In this document: piece by piece, positions 7,622-10,328 of the stretch
How positions within the stretch are numbered: the stretch's first letter is position 1
Layout of the letters: the number at the start of each line of letters is the position of its first letter
Program-made: the position numbers and the translations under genes
Notes under the pieces: model-generated
Database searches by the model: none
Told to the model about the DNA's origin: nothing
The model's input: the letters and a program-made list of their open reading frames with translations, nothing else
NCBI GenBank assembly: GCA_947463975.1
Contig: CANHUW010000047.1
Span: forward strand, 1 to 10,328
Reading direction: 5' to 3'
Source of the DNA: Bacteroidota bacterium
GTDB lineage: Bacteria > Bacteroidota > Bacteroidia > Chitinophagales > Chitinophagaceae
Length of the DNA: 10,328 nucleotides

Positions 7622-8353
7622 ATGGCCTTTGAATGGAAAGAAGCAATTATTGTAAACATCATTGATGAAACGCCTACCACAAAAAGGTTTTTCTTTGAAG
7701 TAAAGGATGGCAGCATTTTTGATTTTACCCCAGGACAGTTTGTTACCTTGGATTTACCTATTCACGAAAAACGCAATAAGCGTTGGAGAAGCTACTCCAT
7801 TGCCTCTTACCCGAATGGCACTAATCAATTTGAATTAGTGATTGTATTATTAGAAGGCGGATTGGGCACTACTTATTTATTTAATGAAGTCAAAGTGGGA
7901 GATACGGTATCTTACAGAGGACCTCAGGGAGTATTTATACTTCCAAAAACCTTAGACAAAGACCTTTATTTAATCTGTACGGGTACTGGAGTAGCCCCAT
8001 TTAGATCGATGGTACATTATATTCATCAAAATAAGATTCCACACCAAGCCATTCATTTAATTTTTGGTTGCAGAAAATTTACAGACTGCTTGTATGAACA
8101 TGAATTGAAACAATTGGAAAAAGCGGAGCCTGATTTTTTTTATCATCCGAGTTTTTCTCGTGAAACTGAGATTAGAGAAGGTACTTACAATGGTTATGTG
8201 CATCTTGTATACCAAACCTTATTAGGAAATGGCAATAAAGACAATGCACAATTTTTTATCTGCGGTTGGAAAGAAATGATTGATGAGGCAAGAACCAAAT
8301 TAGCCGAGCTAGGTATTCCTAAAGATCGAATTCACTTCGAACTATATGGTTAA
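7622..8353 (+). CDS. Ferredoxin/flavodoxin-NADP reductase-family FAD oxidoreductase
   Basis: This 243-residue cytoplasmic flavoprotein moves electrons between NAD(P)H and a one-electron carrier or another acceptor. The N-terminal half is an FAD-binding barrel, with PGQF at 37-40 and the flavin-binding signature RSYS at 56-59. The C-terminal half is the NAD(P)-binding domain, with GTGVAPFRSM at 121-130, the FGCR turn at 148-151, CGWKEMID at 214-221 and a short C-terminal ELYG. There is no [2Fe-2S] cysteine cluster, no signal peptide and no fused oxygenase domain, so it is a stand-alone reductase of the Fpr-like or single-domain FNR type. The physiological partner cannot be read from the sequence. 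It starts 9 bases after the protease stop, so the two are probably co-transcribed, though I see no functional link. Its stop overlaps the glyS stop on the other strand. It could also be annotated simply as an FAD-binding oxidoreductase. Confidence 0.9.
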   Translation: MAFEWKEAIIVNIIDETPTTKRFFFEVKDGSIFDFTPGQFVTLDLPIHEKRNKRWRSYSIASYPNGTNQFELVIVLLEGGLGTTYLFNEVKVGDTVSYRGPQGVFILPKTLDKDLYLICTGTGVAPFRSMVHYIHQNKIPHQAIHLIFGCRKFTDCLYEHELKQLEKAEPDFFYHPSFSRETEIREGTYNGYVHLVYQTLLGNGNKDNAQFFICGWKEMIDEARTKLAELGIPKDRIHFELYG

Positions 8354-9798
8354 GAAATAGCTTCCAATACCATTGACTTTACTTTATCCATAGGAATTCT
8401 CTCCTGAGTCATACTATCTCTATGGCGAACCGTCACTGTGCCATCTTCCTTGGTTTGATGATCAATGGTTACGCAGAATGGTGTACCAATGGCATCTTGA
8501 CGACGGTATCTTTTACCAATCGCATCTTTTTCTTCATAAAAGCAATGGAAAGATTTTTTACAATCATCCATTAAAGCCTTAGCGATTTCTGGTAAACCAT
8601 CTTTCTTAGTCAATGGTAAAATAGCTAATTTATTCGGTGCAATTTTAGCTGGCAAGTGTAATACTACTCTAGAATCAGTAGTACCATCTTCTTTATTGAT
8701 GGTTTCTTCCTCGTATGAATTAGATAAGATCAATAAGAACATTCTATCCAAACCAATCGAGGTCTCGATTACATAAGGAATATAATGTTGATTGATTTCT
8801 GTATCAAAGTATTGCATTTTCTTTTTGCTAAACTCCTGATGTCTACTTAAATCAAAATCTGTTCTAGAGTGAATGCCTTCTACTTCTTTAAATCCAAATG
8901 GAAATTCATATTCAATATCCAAAGCAGCATCTGCATAGTGCGCCAATTTAACGTGATCATGAAAGCGGTATTTCTTCGCATCAATACCCAAGCTTAAATG
9001 CCATTGCATACGCTCATTCTTCCAATGCTCATACCATTCTTTTTGTGTGCCTGGCTTGATGAAAAACTGCATTTCCATTTGCTCAAACTCTCGCATTCTA
9101 AAAATAAATTGCCTTGCAACAATTTCATTTCTAAAAGCTTTTCCGGTTTGTGCAATACCAAATGGAATTTTCATTCTAGCTGTTTTTTGCACATTCAAGA
9201 AATTCACAAATATACCTTGAGCTGTTTCTGGTCTTAAATAAATAGTACTTGCTTCTTCTGCAACAGAACCTAATTCTGTAGAGAACATTAAATTAAACTG
9301 ACGAATATCTGTCCAATTCCCTGTGCCACTGACACTACATACAATTTTATGATCAGCGATTAATTGACTCAAGCCAGCAAAATCATCCTTCGCTAATAAT
9401 GCATCCATATCAGCTAGAAGCTTATCAGCACCTGCTTGGTCTCCTTTCTCGATCATCTTATCTGCTTGCGCTTCTATTAAATGATCTACACGGTATCTTT
9501 TCTTACTATCCCTATTGTCAATCAAAGGATCACTAAAACTATCCACATGTCCACTTGCCTTCCATGTTGTAGGATGCATAAAAATAGCGGCATCAATTCC
9601 TACAATATTTTCATTCATTTGTGTCATGGAGTTCCACCAATAATCACGAATATTTTTCTTTAACTGTGCGCCATAAGGACCGTAATCATATACGGCACCT
9701 AAACCGTCATAAATCTCACTACTAGGAAAAACAAATCCATATTCTTTTGCATGCGATATGATCGCTTGTAATGTATTATCTGTTGGAGTCTTGCTCAT
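8350..9798 (-). CDS. glyS: Glycyl-tRNA synthetase, dimeric (eukaryotic/archaeal-like) type
   Basis: GlyRS attaches glycine to tRNA-Gly using ATP in the cytoplasm. This is the single-chain class II alpha2 form (often called glyQS or glyS), not the alpha2beta2 form of E. coli. From ATG at 9798 it has 482 residues, normal for the family. Visible are GLGAVYDYGPYG at 32-43 with class II motif 1, the glycine-pocket segment YLRPETAQG at 187-195, motif 2 with FRNE at 222-225, motif 3 with GLDR at 349-352, and the anticodon-binding domain from about 386 (APNKLAILPL) to the end. The frame also allows a TTG start at 9807, three codons earlier. I prefer the ATG because that TTG is part of a perfect TATATTTG promoter box. 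The Cys-rich CPxCG turn of many bacterial homologues is CSVSG here (residues 154-158), so a zinc site is unlikely. The gene is the last of the dtd/MazG-like/glyS cluster, 26 bases after the pyrophosphohydrolase stop. Confidence 0.97.
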   Translation of the reverse strand: MSKTPTDNTLQAIISHAKEYGFVFPSSEIYDGLGAVYDYGPYGAQLKKNIRDYWWNSMTQMNENIVGIDAAIFMHPTTWKASGHVDSFSDPLIDNRDSKKRYRVDHLIEAQADKMIEKGDQAGADKLLADMDALLAKDDFAGLSQLIADHKIVCSVSGTGNWTDIRQFNLMFSTELGSVAEEASTIYLRPETAQGIFVNFLNVQKTARMKIPFGIAQTGKAFRNEIVARQFIFRMREFEQMEMQFFIKPGTQKEWYEHWKNERMQWHLSLGIDAKKYRFHDHVKLAHYADAALDIEYEFPFGFKEVEGIHSRTDFDLSRHQEFSKKKMQYFDTEINQHYIPYVIETSIGLDRMFLLILSNSYEEETINKEDGTTDSRVVLHLPAKIAPNKLAILPLTKKDGLPEIAKALMDDCKKSFHCFYEEKDAIGKRYRRQDAIGTPFCVTIDHQTKEDGTVTVRHRDSMTQERIPMDKVKSMVLEAIS

Positions 9799-9804
9799 AG
9801 TTTG

Positions 9805-9812
9805 CAAATATA
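9805..9812 (-). promoter_or_regulatory. Candidate -7 promoter box for glyS (TATATTTG)
   Basis: On the minus strand this is TATATTTG, an exact TAnnTTTG match. It lies in the 26-base gap after the pyrophosphohydrolase gene, with 6 bases between it and the glyS ATG. No clear TTTG stands at -33. If used, it would give glyS a nearly leaderless transcript independent of dtd. It also explains why the upstream in-frame TTG exists: it is the end of the box. Confidence 0.35.
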
Positions 9813-9824
9813 AGGCGAGATTGC

Positions 9825-10163
9825 CTATTGGTGTAATTTTTCGTTGTTTTGATGCCTATCCTTATCTCTATTCGTTTTCTTATGAAGATTTTGCTCAAAC
9901 GCCTTGGTTAAATCAACACCTGTTTGATTGGCCAAACAAATTAATACAAATAAGATATCTGCCATTTCATCCCCTAGCTCCAATTCAGCTTCCTTTCCTT
10001 TAAAAGATTGCTCGCCATATTTGCGCACCATGATTCTTGATAGTTCTCCCACTTCTTCCATTAAAATTCCCAAATTGGTGAGCTCATTAAAATATTTGAC
10101 ACCAATGGTTTGAATCCACTCATCCACTTTGCTTTGTGCTTCTTGTATCGATATATTATTCAT
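9825..10163 (-). CDS. MazG-like nucleotide pyrophosphohydrolase
   Basis: This is a 112-residue all-alpha NTP pyrophosphohydrolase of the MazG/dUTPase-2 superfamily, hydrolysing NTP or dNTP to NMP plus pyrophosphate with Mg2+. The metal-binding pattern is complete: E37-x-x-E40 in MEEVGE, then 25 residues, then E66-x-x-D69 in GDEMADILF. The length fits a single-domain MazG-like protein (about 100-120 residues) rather than the two-domain E. coli MazG. Residues 92-112 form a polar, basic tail (HKKTNRDKDRHQ). The in vivo substrate cannot be told from the sequence; members of the superfamily act on oxidised or other non-canonical nucleotides, or on excess normal ones. The ATG lies 10 bases after the dtd stop and the stop lies 26 bases before glyS, so it is probably translated from the dtd transcript. 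Confidence 0.92.
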   Translation of the reverse strand: MNNISIQEAQSKVDEWIQTIGVKYFNELTNLGILMEEVGELSRIMVRKYGEQSFKGKEAELELGDEMADILFVLICLANQTGVDLTKAFEQNLHKKTNRDKDRHQNNEKLHQ

Positions 10164-10173
10164 ATTGTATGTA

Positions 10174-10328
10174 TTAAAAATCTTTGTTTTTTGAATCCAA
10201 TATAATAGTTACTGGACCATTATTTAATAAACTCACTTTCATATCTGTACCAAATTGTCCAGTCTGAATAGGCTTTCCTAATTCTTTTTCCAATTGTTGA
10301 ATCATTGCTTGATACAATGGAACAGCAA
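10174..10328 (-). CDS. dtd: D-aminoacyl-tRNA deacylase Dtd (C-terminal 50 residues only)
   Basis: Only the 3' end is in the window: 50 codons plus the TAA at 10174-10176, continuing past the right edge. The protein end reads AVPLYQAMIQQLEK, then TGQFGTDMKVSL, then NNGPVTIILDS. This is the conserved C-terminus of Dtd, including the NGPVT motif whose Gly-cisPro dipeptide enforces rejection of L-amino acids. Dtd is a small homodimer (about 150 residues) that hydrolyses D-aminoacyl-tRNAs and also removes glycine mischarged on tRNA-Ala. The SQFT motif near the N-terminus would be outside the window. The next gene, the MazG-like pyrophosphohydrolase, starts 10 bases downstream, which suggests co-transcription. 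Confidence 0.92.
   Translation of the reverse strand, partial: AVPLYQAMIQQLEKELGKPIQTGQFGTDMKVSLLNNGPVTIILDSKNKDF

Noticed and set aside
9805..9807. TTG as the glyS start
   Set aside because: It lies inside the TATATTTG box and adds only three residues; ATG at 9798 gives a normal GlyRS N-terminus.
9758..10003. Plus-strand open frame spanning the glyS start and the MazG-like gene, and another at 9928-10113
   Set aside because: Antisense to well-conserved genes, with no family resemblance.
1..10328. Defence island, mobile element or CRISPR array
   Set aside because: All genes are housekeeping or ordinary secreted proteins with similar base composition. I saw no direct-repeat arrays, terminal inverted repeats, transposase or integrase.

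Overview
The window (about 36% GC by eye, not computed) reads as a chromosomal piece of a member of the Bacteroidota. The grounds are a subtilase with a type IX secretion (T9SS) C-terminal sorting domain and a GEVED module, TAnnTTTG-type -7 promoter boxes, weak or absent Shine-Dalgarno sequences, and an Mfd with a DEEQ helicase box. A Chitinophagaceae-like bacterium is my best guess, but that is an inference from protein style, not a search result. Genes are tightly packed: no gap exceeds 62 bases. I see no tRNA, rRNA, CRISPR array, insertion sequence or integration site.

Layout. (1) Positions 1-3275, minus strand: mfd, the transcription-repair coupling factor, nearly complete but cut at its C-terminus by the window edge. 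(2) 3303-3728, minus: a small exported protein of the carboxypeptidase-regulatory-like (transthyretin-fold) type, 27 bases upstream of mfd and probably read together with it. (3) 3729-3790: a 62-base divergent promoter region. (4) 3791-7612, plus: a 1273-residue multidomain secreted subtilase (family S8, KP-43-like) with a T9SS sorting tail. (5) 7622-8353, plus: a ferredoxin/flavodoxin-NADP reductase-like flavoprotein, 9 bases behind the protease. (6) 8350-10328, minus: a housekeeping cluster read dtd (3' end only), a MazG-like nucleotide pyrophosphohydrolase, then glyS. The glyS stop overlaps the reductase stop head-on in the palindrome TTAA.

How the parts relate. The minus-strand cluster at the right has a quality-control theme: Dtd strips wrongly charged D-amino acids (and glycine from tRNA-Ala) off tRNA, the MazG-like enzyme probably hydrolyses non-canonical or excess NTPs, and GlyRS charges tRNA-Gly. 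mfd is the transcription-coupled repair translocase. The central protease is a surface or extracellular degradative enzyme whose C-terminal chain is a string of beta-sandwich modules. The divergent small protein is also predicted to be exported, so the two may share the intergenic control region.

Overall this is an ordinary chromosomal segment. I do not see a previously undescribed system. The points most worth a second look are -7 boxes lying almost on top of start codons, an uncharacterised beta-rich module in the protease, the dtd/MazG/glyS clustering, and a start-codon trap in glyS.
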